64,000 nucleotides of DNA from Oscillospiraceae bacterium (GTDB taxonomy: Bacteria > Bacillota > Clostridia > Oscillospirales > Oscillospiraceae): assembly GCA_902778665.1 (NCBI GenBank), contig CACYYN010000003.1:50187-114186 (forward strand), read 5' to 3'. Positions 46,107 through 54,142 of the stretch are shown here, in pieces (position 1 is the first letter of the stretch; the number at the start of each line of letters is the position of its first letter). The notes below the pieces were generated by a model. That model saw only the letters and a list, made by a program, of their open reading frames with translations, was not told where the DNA came from and did no database searches. The translations under genes and the position numbers were made by a program.

Positions 46107-48560
46107 ATGAAAAAAACAATATCCATCCTTTTAGCCCTTCTGATGATGTTCAGTCTCATGCCCTTTGCAATGGCTGATGACATCGCAGATCAGGACGCAG
46201 AAGACACCGTCATCCTTACCCCGTTGGAAATCGCTCTTACGGCACGTCCTGTCAGCAGCGAACCGACTCACATCACCATCGGCAACCCGACAAAGGTGAA
46301 AGGCAGCTTCTTCACCTCCTATTTCGGCAACAACACCAGCGATATCGATGTGCGCACCATGCTCCACGGTTACAGCCCTGTTGTGTGGGATAACCAGTTA
46401 CAGTTTATTGTTGATCCCATGGTAGCCGAGCGTGTTGACAAAACCACCGGCCCGAACGGCACCACCTTCACTGTCACCCTTGCCCGCGATCTTCTCTATA
46501 ATGACGGTGTCACCCCTGTCACTGCTCAGGATTATGTCTTTGCCTGGCTCCTCTCCTGCTGCCCCCAGATTGCAGAAATCGGTGCCAATGCGCCGAAAGT
46601 AGATGTCCTGGGTTATGAGGACTTCCATTCCGGAACCTCTCAGGTGCTCTCCGGTGTCCGCCTTCTCAGTGATCATGCATTCAGCGTTACTCTCGCTCCC
46701 GAGTTTGATCCCTACTTCTACGACTATTCCCGCATTGCTGTCAACCCCTGCCCCGTCAGCGTCATTGCCCCGGGCTGCACCGTGCGTGACAGCGGCATGG
46801 GAGCCTATATGGAAGGCGAATTCACCTCAGATCTTCTTCAGTCTACCATTCTTGATCCCGAAACCGGTTACTCTTCCCACCCTATGCTCACCTGCGGTCC
46901 CTACAGCCTTGTCTCCTATGATGCTGAAACCGGTGTGGTGGAGTTTGCTCTCAATCCTTATTATAAAGGCAACTGCGACGGCGTAAAACCCGTTATCGAT
47001 ACCGTTACTCTCGTCCCTGTCACAACGGAAAACATGATTTCCAAGCTGGAAAGCGGAGAAGTGGATGCCCTCAACAAGTGTGTTGATCAGAGTGTCATCA
47101 TGGCAGGCATGCAGCTTGCAGCCGGCGGCGATTTTGAAATGACCAACTATGCTCGTCTGGGTTATGGCTTCTGTGCCTTCAGCTGCGAGCAGGGTCCCCA
47201 GCAGTTCCCGGCTGTCCGTCAGGCTCTCAACTACGCCTTTGACAGTGACTCCTTCATCCGTGATTTCCTCGGCGGTTTCGGTCTCCCGGTTTATGGGTAT
47301 TACGGCATCGGCCAGTGGATGGTAGGTGCAGCCAACGGCTCCGCCCGTCCCGAAGATCTCACTGAAGAGGAAGAGGCGGCCTGGGATGAACTCTCCCTTG
47401 ATACCCTCAACACCTATCCTCTCGACCTTGACGAGGCCAACCGCCTCCTGGATGAAGATGGCTGGGTTCTCAACGAAAACGGTGAAGCCTATAACCCGGA
47501 AAACGATTCTCTCCGCTATAAACTGGTAGATGGCTCTCTTATGCCCCTGTCTCTGCGCTTTGCCAAGAGCCGGGATAACCCCTCCGCTGACATGGTCGTG
47601 GCTATGTATGCCGAAACCCTTCCCTCTATCGGTGCCCGCCTTGAGGTGGAAGAGGTCGACTTCAATGATCTCCTTGCCGACTACTACCGTGATAACGGCG
47701 AGCGTAGATATGACATGAACTTCATGGCCACCAACTTCGTCTCCACCTTTGATCCTTACCTGGTTTTCAGCGGCAGAAGCGATATGCAGGGCGCCGTCAA
47801 CACCAGCGGTATTGTGGATGAAGAGCTGGTCAACCGGGCTTTCGAAATGCGTTCCACCGAACCCGGTGATCTCCTCACCTTCGTTCAGCGCTGGATCTCC
47901 ATGCAGGAGCGCTATAATGAAATTCTCCCCACCATGCCCATCTACTCCAACGTCTACTTCGATTTTCATACCGACTGGCTCCAAAATTATTACCCCAATG
48001 CCGAATACAGCTGGCCCGTCGCCCTCCTCTACGCATTCTACGGTGAGCCGCCTGTGGAAGCAGAGCCCGCAGCCGAAGAGATCTCTCCCGATGCTTTTGA
48101 TATCGATTTTGATGAAGCAGCAACCCTCACCTATGCCTCTCCTGCTGTCCCTGAATCCGTCGCAGAAGAGGCTGCAGCACCGGCACAGACAGCTGACCCT
48201 GTCTCGCAGGATGCCCCTCTCAGTGGGCACATCACCCTCAGCATCAATCCTACCCGGTCTCCGAAAAACGGCGTTGCCTATCAGCCCGGCGAAGTGATTA
48301 CCTTCCTCATCCATGTGCTGAATGACAGCAGCGTGAATCTCTGGAACCTCTCCCTTGATGAGTCCCTGACCGGAACACAGCCTTTCCGCAGCAGGCTCAA
48401 TCACGGTGGCAGCACAGATGCTCTTGTGGGATACCGTGTTACGGAAGAGGATGCACAGCGTGGTTTTGTTCAGATGGACGTCACCGCCGTTGCTGAAGAT
48501 GCCCATGGCGTTGCTGCTGATATCTCCCCTGTCTCCGTCACACTCCCCTGCCAGGGATAA
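46107..48560 (+). CDS. Family 5 solute-binding protein with C-terminal extension
   Basis: 817 residues, longer than the usual 500-600. A signal peptide ends AMADD with no lipobox cysteine. The SBP_bac_5 (OppA/DppA-like) fold follows: FTVTLARDLLYNDGVTPVTA, DYVFAWLLSCCPQ, LTCGPYSLVSYDAETG, ALNPYYKG, QALNYAFDSDSFIRDFLGG. About residues 650-710 are an acidic linker, and the last 100 residues form a beta-sandwich domain (ITLSINPTRSP ... YQPGEVITFLIHVLNDSSVN) like those used in cell-wall proteins. No permease or ATPase genes are nearby, so it is an orphan. Peptide binding is the family expectation; a surface-displayed receptor or scavenger is possible. Confidence 0.85.
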   Translation: MKKTISILLALLMMFSLMPFAMADDIADQDAEDTVILTPLEIALTARPVSSEPTHITIGNPTKVKGSFFTSYFGNNTSDIDVRTMLHGYSPVVWDNQLQFIVDPMVAERVDKTTGPNGTTFTVTLARDLLYNDGVTPVTAQDYVFAWLLSCCPQIAEIGANAPKVDVLGYEDFHSGTSQVLSGVRLLSDHAFSVTLAPEFDPYFYDYSRIAVNPCPVSVIAPGCTVRDSGMGAYMEGEFTSDLLQSTILDPETGYSSHPMLTCGPYSLVSYDAETGVVEFALNPYYKGNCDGVKPVIDTVTLVPVTTENMISKLESGEVDALNKCVDQSVIMAGMQLAAGGDFEMTNYARLGYGFCAFSCEQGPQQFPAVRQALNYAFDSDSFIRDFLGGFGLPVYGYYGIGQWMVGAANGSARPEDLTEEEEAAWDELSLDTLNTYPLDLDEANRLLDEDGWVLNENGEAYNPENDSLRYKLVDGSLMPLSLRFAKSRDNPSADMVVAMYAETLPSIGARLEVEEVDFNDLLADYYRDNGERRYDMNFMATNFVSTFDPYLVFSGRSDMQGAVNTSGIVDEELVNRAFEMRSTEPGDLLTFVQRWISMQERYNEILPTMPIYSNVYFDFHTDWLQNYYPNAEYSWPVALLYAFYGEPPVEAEPAAEEISPDAFDIDFDEAATLTYASPAVPESVAEEAAAPAQTADPVSQDAPLSGHITLSINPTRSPKNGVAYQPGEVITFLIHVLNDSSVNLWNLSLDESLTGTQPFRSRLNHGGSTDALVGYRVTEEDAQRGFVQMDVTAVAEDAHGVAADISPVSVTLPCQG

Positions 48561-48584
48561 AGATCAGCGATACGCTTTCCAACA

Positions 48585-48620
48585 CCCCCTATTCCCTATG
48601 CCCTATTCCCTACTCCCTAA
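48585..48620. repeat. Heptamer repeat patch before terminator
   Basis: Units ATTCCCT, ATGCCCT, ATTCCCT, ACTCCCT directly ahead of the terminator hairpin. Confidence 0.9.
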
Positions 48621-48622
48621 TT

Positions 48623-48654
48623 CGGCCCCGGGCTTTGCTCGCGGGCCGTTTTTT
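48623..48654 (+). terminator. Terminator after the orphan binding protein gene
   Basis: GC-rich stem CGGCCC / GGGCCG with a loop of about 14 that may pair further, then six T residues. Confidence 0.85.
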
Positions 48655-48765
48655 CATACTGGAATTCTTGATTTCCCCATTGCCACCGTCTCCTGATTTG
48701 TGTATAATATTTAATGAAGCAATAGATTTAAAGGGGGCCAGGGGATCGTTTCTTGTGACAGCTTC

Positions 48766-48877
48766 TCTCCCTATACCCTGTCTCTTATTCACAAGTCTCT
48801 CCTGCGCCCGCAGGCGCATACCCCTATTCCCTACTCCCTATACCCTATACCCTATGATCTACTCCCTATTCCCTATC
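48766..48877. repeat. Hairpin plus heptamer repeat patch upstream of the HPt gene
   Basis: Contains the palindrome TGCGCCCGCAGGCGCA seen also at 31.1 kb, then about seven heptamer units (ATTCCCT, ACTCCCT, ATACCCT, ATACCCT). The 48561-48892 gap holds only this, the previous patch and the terminator. Confidence 0.9.
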
Positions 48878-48892
48878 AGAAAGGAGCTCCCC

Positions 48893-49267
48893 ATGACAAT
48901 TGACCAGCTCACCGCCTACGGTGCCGATACAAAAAAAGCTCTTGTCCGGTGCATGAATATGCCGGATTTGTATCTCCGTCTCGTCGGCATGATGGCGCAG
49001 GACGAGCATCTTGCCAAACTGCGTTCCGCGCTCGACGCACGTGACATCAACATGGCCTTTGAAGAGGCCCACGCTCTGAAGGGTGTTCTTGCAAACCTGG
49101 AGCTGACACCTGTTCTCACCCCTGTCTCCGAAATTACGGAACTTCTCCGTCCTCGGGGCGGTGTTTTGCCTGCCCTCACGCCGGAGGACGAGCAGAATAT
49201 TCTGACCCGTCTTCTCCCGGAGGCCGAGCGGGCAATGGCAGGGCTTCTTGCCCTGATCAACGGATGA
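48893..49267 (+). CDS. Stand-alone HPt (histidine phosphotransfer) protein
   Basis: A 124-residue all-alpha protein with the HPt motif FEEAHALKGVLANLELTPL; the phosphorylatable His is residue 60. Such proteins relay phosphoryl groups from hybrid histidine kinases to response regulators. No kinase or receiver protein is in the window, so its partners are elsewhere. The ATG at 48893 follows AAAGGAG; a much longer in-frame start at 48635 only translates repeats and terminator and was rejected. Confidence 0.85.
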   Translation: MTIDQLTAYGADTKKALVRCMNMPDLYLRLVGMMAQDEHLAKLRSALDARDINMAFEEAHALKGVLANLELTPVLTPVSEITELLRPRGGVLPALTPEDEQNILTRLLPEAERAMAGLLALING

Positions 49268-49310
49268 GAAATCCCTCATATAGGATAATCCGGAAAGGAG
49301 GGAATGCTGT

Positions 49311-50135
49311 ATGAGATTAAAAATCGGGCACCTCGGGCTTATGCTTGTCATCCTGATCTGTCTGTTTTTCTGTTTTGCCGTCTCAGCCTCGGCTGACAGT
49401 ACGTCGGCCATCTGGCCGCAGCAGACTGCGGTTACCAATAGTGGCGGTTCTCTTCTGGTGGATGCTTCCGGTGCACCCAACGGTTACTTTTTTGCAGCCG
49501 TCAGCTATAATACCAACCACCGCCTGAAGCTCCGTGTCATCAAAGACGGCACCACCTTCACCTACGACCTGAAAACCGATACCTCCTACGAGCTTTTCCC
49601 GCTCCAGCTGGGCACCGGTTATTACGAGATCCACCTCTATGAAAATGTCTCCGGCAAGAAGTATGCCATGGCTGGCTCCATTGGTCTCTATGTGACTATG
49701 GAAAATCAGGAGGCGGCATTCCTTGTGCCCAATCAGTATATCAGCTATACCAAAGCTTCTGAGGCGGTTGCCAAGGCGGATGAGATCTGTGCCGGCAAGG
49801 GCGAGAAGGATGCCTATGATGCGGTCTGCAAATTCATGTCCACTTCATTTGTGTATGACTTTATCAAGGCTGTCACCATCAAGCCCGGCATGCTCCCGGA
49901 TATTGACGGGTCTTACGCGAAAAAAATGGGCGTCTGCCAGGATCTCTCCGCCATCACCTGTGCCATGCTTCGCACCCAGGGCATTCCCGCCCGTATGATC
50001 ATCGGCTATGCCGACAGTCAGTACCATGCCTGGACTACCGCGAAGGTCAACGGCAAAGACATCTTCTTTGATCCCACCGCAGCCATCTCAGCCATCAGCT
50101 CTGTAAAAGAATATTCCATGGAACGCTATTACTGA
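49311..50135 (+). CDS. Secreted transglutaminase-like protein
   Basis: 274 residues with an N-terminal signal or anchor segment (residues 8-28). An N-terminal beta domain (about 30-135) precedes a transglutaminase-like cysteine-peptidase fold. The Cys is in KKMGVCQDLSAITCAMLRTQ, the His in YHAWTTAKVNG, and the Asp in IFFDPTAA, so the triad is complete. Family members cross-link or cleave proteins at the cell surface. RBS AAAGGAGG. Located between the HPt gene and the pilus-like operon. Confidence 0.88.
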   Translation: MRLKIGHLGLMLVILICLFFCFAVSASADSTSAIWPQQTAVTNSGGSLLVDASGAPNGYFFAAVSYNTNHRLKLRVIKDGTTFTYDLKTDTSYELFPLQLGTGYYEIHLYENVSGKKYAMAGSIGLYVTMENQEAAFLVPNQYISYTKASEAVAKADEICAGKGEKDAYDAVCKFMSTSFVYDFIKAVTIKPGMLPDIDGSYAKKMGVCQDLSAITCAMLRTQGIPARMIIGYADSQYHAWTTAKVNGKDIFFDPTAAISAISSVKEYSMERYY

Positions 50136-50169
50136 CTGTCGGGGAGATATGGTTCCCCTTTCATTTTAA

Positions 50170-50216
50170 GCGCGTGACAGAGCACCAAAATCGTGGCACT
50201 GTGTCGTCTCACGCGC
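50170..50216 (+). repeat. 47-nt dyad element, copy A
   Basis: Outer arms GCGCGTGA / TCACGCGC around 31 bases; identical to copy B except one base (G/A at the 29th inner position), within a 56-bp duplicated block (50164-50219). Confidence 0.85.
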
Positions 50217-50271
50217 AACCTGCAATATCACTTCATCACAACGGATGAAAAATGGTATCCTTCCTTTTTAA

Positions 50272-50318
50272 GCGCGTGACAGAGCACCAAAATCGTGGCA
50301 CTGTGTCATCTCACGCGC
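50272..50318 (+). repeat. 47-nt dyad element, copy B, upstream of pilC
   Basis: Second copy in the block 50266-50321, 102 bases after copy A. It ends 63 bases before the pilC ATG and is followed by GCAGTGCAC, as is copy C. Confidence 0.85.
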
Positions 50319-50381
50319 AACAAGCAGTGCACATATTGCGAGTATACATACATTATATAAGGAATATAAGGAGTGAATGTA

Positions 50382-51428
50382 ATGGCAAATAAAAAAACCG
50401 GCCTGTCCCCCGCCGAGCTCAGCATGTTCTGCGGTCAGGTTGCCCTGATTCTCGAAGCCGGTCTCCCGCTTTATGACGGCATGGAGACCCTCGCCGAGGG
50501 TGAGAAGAATGATTCCCATGCCGATATCTATCAGGCTGCCAGCCGTGGCGTCACGGAGACCGGCTCCCTTTATGATTCCCTAAAAAATGACGGCCGCTGG
50601 CCCGATTATCTTGTGGAAATGGTCGGCATCGGCGAGCGCTCCGGCCACCTGGAGAGTGTCATGCGTGGGCTCGAACGTTTCTACGCCCGGGAGGACCGTA
50701 TTCGCTCCTCCGTCACCTCTGCCATCACCTATCCCCTGGTGCTCGGTGCCATGCTGGTGGTCATTGTCTTCATCCTTCTCTGGAAGGTCATGCCCGTCTT
50801 CCGCCGCGTCCTGAACTCCATGGGTGTTGCCATGTCTGAGTCCGGCACGGCTCTCATGCGTCTCGGCACGGCCGTGGGCTGGATTGTCCTTGTGCTGGTG
50901 GCTCTCATTGTTCTGGCGGTGGTGGTGCTTGCCGTGCTAAGCCGCACCGGCAAACGCGAGCAGGTCCTTTCCTTCCTTTATCGTGTTTTCCCGCCTCTCG
51001 CGTCTCTTAACCGCAAGCTCTCCGCTTCTCGTGTTTCCGGTGTTCTGTCCATGATGCTCTCCTCCGGCTTCCCCATGGAGGATGCTCTTGATATGACCTC
51101 CAAAGTCCTCTCGGATAAAGAGGCTGCCTCCAAGGTTGCCTCCATCCGCGACGGGCTCAATAACGGCAAAACCTTTGCCGACTCCGTGGCCGACACCGGC
51201 CTCTTTGATGAGCTTCACAACAGCATGGTTCGCATGGGCTCTGCCACCGGCCATGAAGACCAGGTCCTCTCCAGGCTCTCCGGGCTCTATGAAGAGCAGG
51301 TGGAAGACGGCATCTCCCAGCTCATCTCCATCATCGAGCCTACCCTCGTGGCCCTTCTGGCCGTTGTCATCGGGGCGGTGCTCCTCTCCGTGATGCTGCC
51401 CATGGCCGGCATCCTCACCAGCCTCTGA
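50382..51428 (+). CDS. pilC: Type II secretion/type IV pilus inner-membrane protein PilC/GspF
   Basis: 348 residues with two T2SSF repeats: ELSMFCGQVALILEAGLPLY near the start, LVEMVGIGERSGHLESVMRG, then after two central membrane segments the second copy (SRVSGVLSMMLSSGFPMEDA, NSMVRMGSATGHEDQVLSRL) and a C-terminal membrane segment. It forms the platform on which pilin-like filaments are assembled. The ATG at 50382 is eight bases after AAGGAG; a GTG at 50373 overlaps that site and was rejected. First gene of a six-gene operon. Confidence 0.93.
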   Translation: MANKKTGLSPAELSMFCGQVALILEAGLPLYDGMETLAEGEKNDSHADIYQAASRGVTETGSLYDSLKNDGRWPDYLVEMVGIGERSGHLESVMRGLERFYAREDRIRSSVTSAITYPLVLGAMLVVIVFILLWKVMPVFRRVLNSMGVAMSESGTALMRLGTAVGWIVLVLVALIVLAVVVLAVLSRTGKREQVLSFLYRVFPPLASLNRKLSASRVSGVLSMMLSSGFPMEDALDMTSKVLSDKEAASKVASIRDGLNNGKTFADSVADTGLFDELHNSMVRMGSATGHEDQVLSRLSGLYEEQVEDGISQLISIIEPTLVALLAVVIGAVLLSVMLPMAGILTSL

Positions 51429-51443
51429 GCGGGAGGCATCCCC

Positions 51444-51752
51444 ATGAATCGGCGTGATATTATAAAACTCATCCTCCTTGCTGCGGTTCTTGTTTTGGCG
51501 GTTGTGCTTGTCAACCGGATTGACGTTGCTCAGAACACTGCCGAAACCGACCTCGTGCGTGACGCCGTGCGTAATGCTGCCGTCACCTGCTATGCCGTGG
51601 AGGGTGCTTATCCTGATTCGGTGGATTATCTCCGCGAGCATTACCATCTCGCCTATGACGAGACCCGTTATTTTGTCACCTATGAGGCCTTTGCCTCCAA
51701 CCGTATTCCTGACATCTATGTCACCGAGAGAGGGGCGGTGCTGCCTTCATGA
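51444..51752 (+). CDS. Small pseudopilin-like protein
   Basis: 102 residues: one N-terminal membrane helix (residues 7-24) and a short outer part with AVEGAYPDSVDYLREHYHL, reminiscent of the A.....G.YP.....L stretch in pseudopilins. No prepilin cleavage motif is visible. Its stop overlaps the next start by four bases (ATGA). Role in the pilus-like operon inferred from position. Confidence 0.7.
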   Translation: MNRRDIIKLILLAAVLVLAVVLVNRIDVAQNTAETDLVRDAVRNAAVTCYAVEGAYPDSVDYLREHYHLAYDETRYFVTYEAFASNRIPDIYVTERGAVLPS

Positions 51753-52258
51753 AAAAGAAGCTATCCTCCCATGCTGTCTCCGGCCTTTTTGTCTTTCTGC
51801 TGCTGGGCGTCTTTGCCGTGTTCTCCACGGTCATGGTTCTCCTCGGCGTCAAGGCCTATCGCGGTGCGGTGGAACGTACCGAGGCCCACAATGCCTCCCG
51901 CATCAGCTCTGCCTACATCCGCTCCATGCTCCGTGCCGATGATGAAGCCGGCGCCTTCTCCGTTGAGTCCTGTGAGGGCCTTGTGGGCGACCCCGGCTCG
52001 GAAGAAACCGTCTCCGTCAATTCCCTTACCCTCCGCAATGACTATGGTGAAGAATACATCACCCGCATCTATGTCTATGACGGCTCCCTGCGTGAGTGGT
52101 TCACCCGTGCCTCCGAGCCCTTCCATCCTGACCGGGGTGAAGTCGTCTGCCCGGCGGATGAGCTGACGGCAGAGCTCACCGGCTCCCTTCTCACCGTGCA
52201 CCTCCGCACCGGTGACCAAACGCAGGACGTTCTCCTCTCTCTCCGCACGAAAGCCTGA
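51749..52258 (+). CDS. Pilus-operon membrane protein, DUF4860-like
   Basis: 169 residues with one N-terminal membrane segment (SGLFVFLLLGVFAVFSTVMV) and an outer beta-rich domain containing ITRIYVYDGSLREWF. It resembles DUF4860 proteins found beside pilC/pilT in clostridia, though I cannot confirm this. Overlaps the preceding gene by four bases and is followed after nine bases by the next pseudopilin. Confidence 0.65.
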   Translation: MKKKLSSHAVSGLFVFLLLGVFAVFSTVMVLLGVKAYRGAVERTEAHNASRISSAYIRSMLRADDEAGAFSVESCEGLVGDPGSEETVSVNSLTLRNDYGEEYITRIYVYDGSLREWFTRASEPFHPDRGEVVCPADELTAELTGSLLTVHLRTGDQTQDVLLSLRTKA

Positions 52259-52267
52259 GGTGATCCT

Positions 52268-52648
52268 ATGAAAAATCATTCTCACAGCAATGCCCTTCTG
52301 GTGGAGCTCCTCATCGTGGTGCTCTTCTTCATGTTGGCTTCCACGGTGCTTCTGCAGCTTTTCACAGCCGCCCGCACCCAGAGTCTCAGGGCCGAAGAGC
52401 TCTCCGAGGCCACCCACCTTGCCCAGAATCTCGCTGAAAGTTGTCAAGGGGACGGTTCTCTTGACAGCTTCCCGGTCTCTTCCGACGGCCGCATTTCCTT
52501 CCCCGGCTCCTCCCTCACCGCCTCTGTTGAGAGCACTTTGCAGCAGTCGGAGTCAGGCACCCTCACTTACTACACTGTTAACATCTATTCCGGGGATGAT
52601 CTCATCTACACCCTCCCCTCTGCACGCTATGAGGAGGTGGCCTCATGA
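52268..52648 (+). CDS. Pilin-like protein with class III N-terminal motif
   Basis: 126 residues. The N-terminus NALLVELLIVVLFFMLAST matches the pilin GFTLIELLIVV motif, including Glu at +5, but the residue before the expected cleavage point is Asn instead of Gly or Ala. This is followed by a pilin-type amphipathic helix (TAARTQSLRAEELSEATHLA). Overlaps the next gene by four bases. Likely a minor pilin or pseudopilin. Confidence 0.75.
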   Translation: MKNHSHSNALLVELLIVVLFFMLASTVLLQLFTAARTQSLRAEELSEATHLAQNLAESCQGDGSLDSFPVSSDGRISFPGSSLTASVESTLQQSESGTLTYYTVNIYSGDDLIYTLPSARYEEVAS

Positions 52649-53091
52649 ATCGGAAGAAATCCTTCATCACCCTCGGCCCCGGTGCCTCCTCTCTTATTCT
52701 CATCTTTGTGGTCCTGAGCCTTGCATCTCTCGGCATGCTCTCCCTCCTGACCGCCAGGAATGACTTTCGCCTTGCCGAGCGCAGCGCCTCCGTCACCCGG
52801 TCGGTCTACGCCCTCAATGTCCGGGCGGAAGAGCGCCGTGCCGAGCTGGATGCGCTTCTTCTCTCCTGCATCAAAGATGCATCCTCTGATGCTGAGGCGC
52901 TCTCCCTGTTGGAATCCTGCCTTCCTGAGGACGTCACCCTCGAAGATGACCTGCTCCTCTTCACCGTCGAGGATGATTCCCGTGTTCTTGACTGCGCCCT
53001 GCGCATTGATCCATTCAACACATCACAGCGTACCTCCTGGGTGCGTTATAATCTCACTTCAGAAACGGGGGATGACTCATGGGATTGGTAG
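52645..53091 (+). CDS. Pseudopilin-like membrane protein
   Basis: 148 residues with a hydrophobic N-terminal helix after GPGA (SSLILIFVVLSLASLGMLS), then a charged helix (RLAERSASVTRSVYALNVRA) and a small domain. It lacks the Glu at +5, like the GspK/ComGG type of minor component. Its end overlaps the pilT start by 13 bases. Confidence 0.68.
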   Translation: MNRKKSFITLGPGASSLILIFVVLSLASLGMLSLLTARNDFRLAERSASVTRSVYALNVRAEERRAELDALLLSCIKDASSDAEALSLLESCLPEDVTLEDDLLLFTVEDDSRVLDCALRIDPFNTSQRTSWVRYNLTSETGDDSWDW

Positions 53092-54131
53092 AGCTTCTTC
53101 GCAAAGCTGTTTCTCTCGGCGGTTCTGACATTTTCATCATTCCCGGCTCCGGGGTCATGGTAAAGGTCAATAACTCCATGCAGCCCCTGTCTGAGGGTAA
53201 ATTGATGCCCGCCGAAATTGAAGAACTGGTCCACGGCATCTATGACCTTGCCGATCGTGACTTTGACCATCTCATCCGGGACGGCGATGATGACTTTTCC
53301 TTTGCCATCAAAGATGTCAGCCGCTTCCGCTGCAATGCTTACAAACAGCGTGGCACGGTTGCAGCCATCTGCCGCATTGTCAATTTCGCCCTGCCGGATG
53401 CCTCCGCCATGCATATCCCGCCCCAGGTCATGGAGCTTGCCAACCTTCGCAGCGGCATGGTGCTTGTCACCGGCCCTGCGGGCAGCGGCAAGAGCACCAG
53501 CCTTGCCTGCATTGTAGATAAAATCAATTCCGAGCGCGAGGCTCACATTATCACCATTGAAGACCCCATTGAATATCTCCACCGCCATAAAAAGTCTCTG
53601 GTTTCCCAGCGCGAAGTTCCCAATGACGCTGCCACCTTCTCCCGCGCTCTCCGTGCGGCTTTAAGGCAGGCGCCTGACGTTGTCCTTCTCGGTGAAATGC
53701 GTGATCTTGACACCATCCGCACCGCCATCACAGCCGCTGAGACCGGCCATCTCCTCCTCTCCACCCTGCATACCATCGGGGCGGCCAAAACGGTCGATCG
53801 CATTGTGGACACCTTCCCTGCCGAGCAGCAGGCTCAGATTCGTGTCCAGCTCTCCATGGTGCTCAGGGCAGTGGTCTCTCAGCGTCTTGTCCCCACAAAA
53901 GATGGCGGCCGTGTCCCCGTTTTCGAGCTCATGACGGTCAACCCCGCCATCCAGAATATGATCCGTGACGGTCGCACCCACCAGATTGATAACGTCATCT
54001 TCGGCGGCAGCGACAAATCCATGATCTCCATGGATGCCGAGCTGCAGCGTCTCGTGCGTGAGGGCACCATCACCCGCGACATGGCCCTCCTCCACGCCGT
54101 CAACCCCGAAACCCTCGCGAAACGTATCTAA
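53079..54131 (+). CDS. pilT: PilT-type retraction ATPase
   Basis: 350-residue hexameric ATPase of the PilT/VirB11 superfamily. Walker A GPAGSGKSTSLACIVD is at about residue 132, the Asp box is IITIEDPIEYLHRHKKS, Walker B is VVLLGEMRDLDTIRTAITAA and the His box is LLLSTLHTIGAAKTVDR. Length and the missing N-terminal GspE domain point to PilT (retraction), not PilB (extension). No PilB, prepilin peptidase or PilM/N/O is in the window. It may be the sole motor of this compact system, or PilB may lie elsewhere. Confidence 0.93.
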   Translation: MGLVELLRKAVSLGGSDIFIIPGSGVMVKVNNSMQPLSEGKLMPAEIEELVHGIYDLADRDFDHLIRDGDDDFSFAIKDVSRFRCNAYKQRGTVAAICRIVNFALPDASAMHIPPQVMELANLRSGMVLVTGPAGSGKSTSLACIVDKINSEREAHIITIEDPIEYLHRHKKSLVSQREVPNDAATFSRALRAALRQAPDVVLLGEMRDLDTIRTAITAAETGHLLLSTLHTIGAAKTVDRIVDTFPAEQQAQIRVQLSMVLRAVVSQRLVPTKDGGRVPVFELMTVNPAIQNMIRDGRTHQIDNVIFGGSDKSMISMDAELQRLVREGTITRDMALLHAVNPETLAKRI

Positions 54132-54142
54132 GAGGTATAGTT

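Noticed and set aside
46827-48506. 559-codon minus frame opposite the orphan binding protein
   Set aside because: Shadow of a clear family 5 binding protein.
48635-48892. Extension of the HPt gene upstream
   Set aside because: It runs through a terminator and repeats; AAAGGAG precedes the ATG at 48893.
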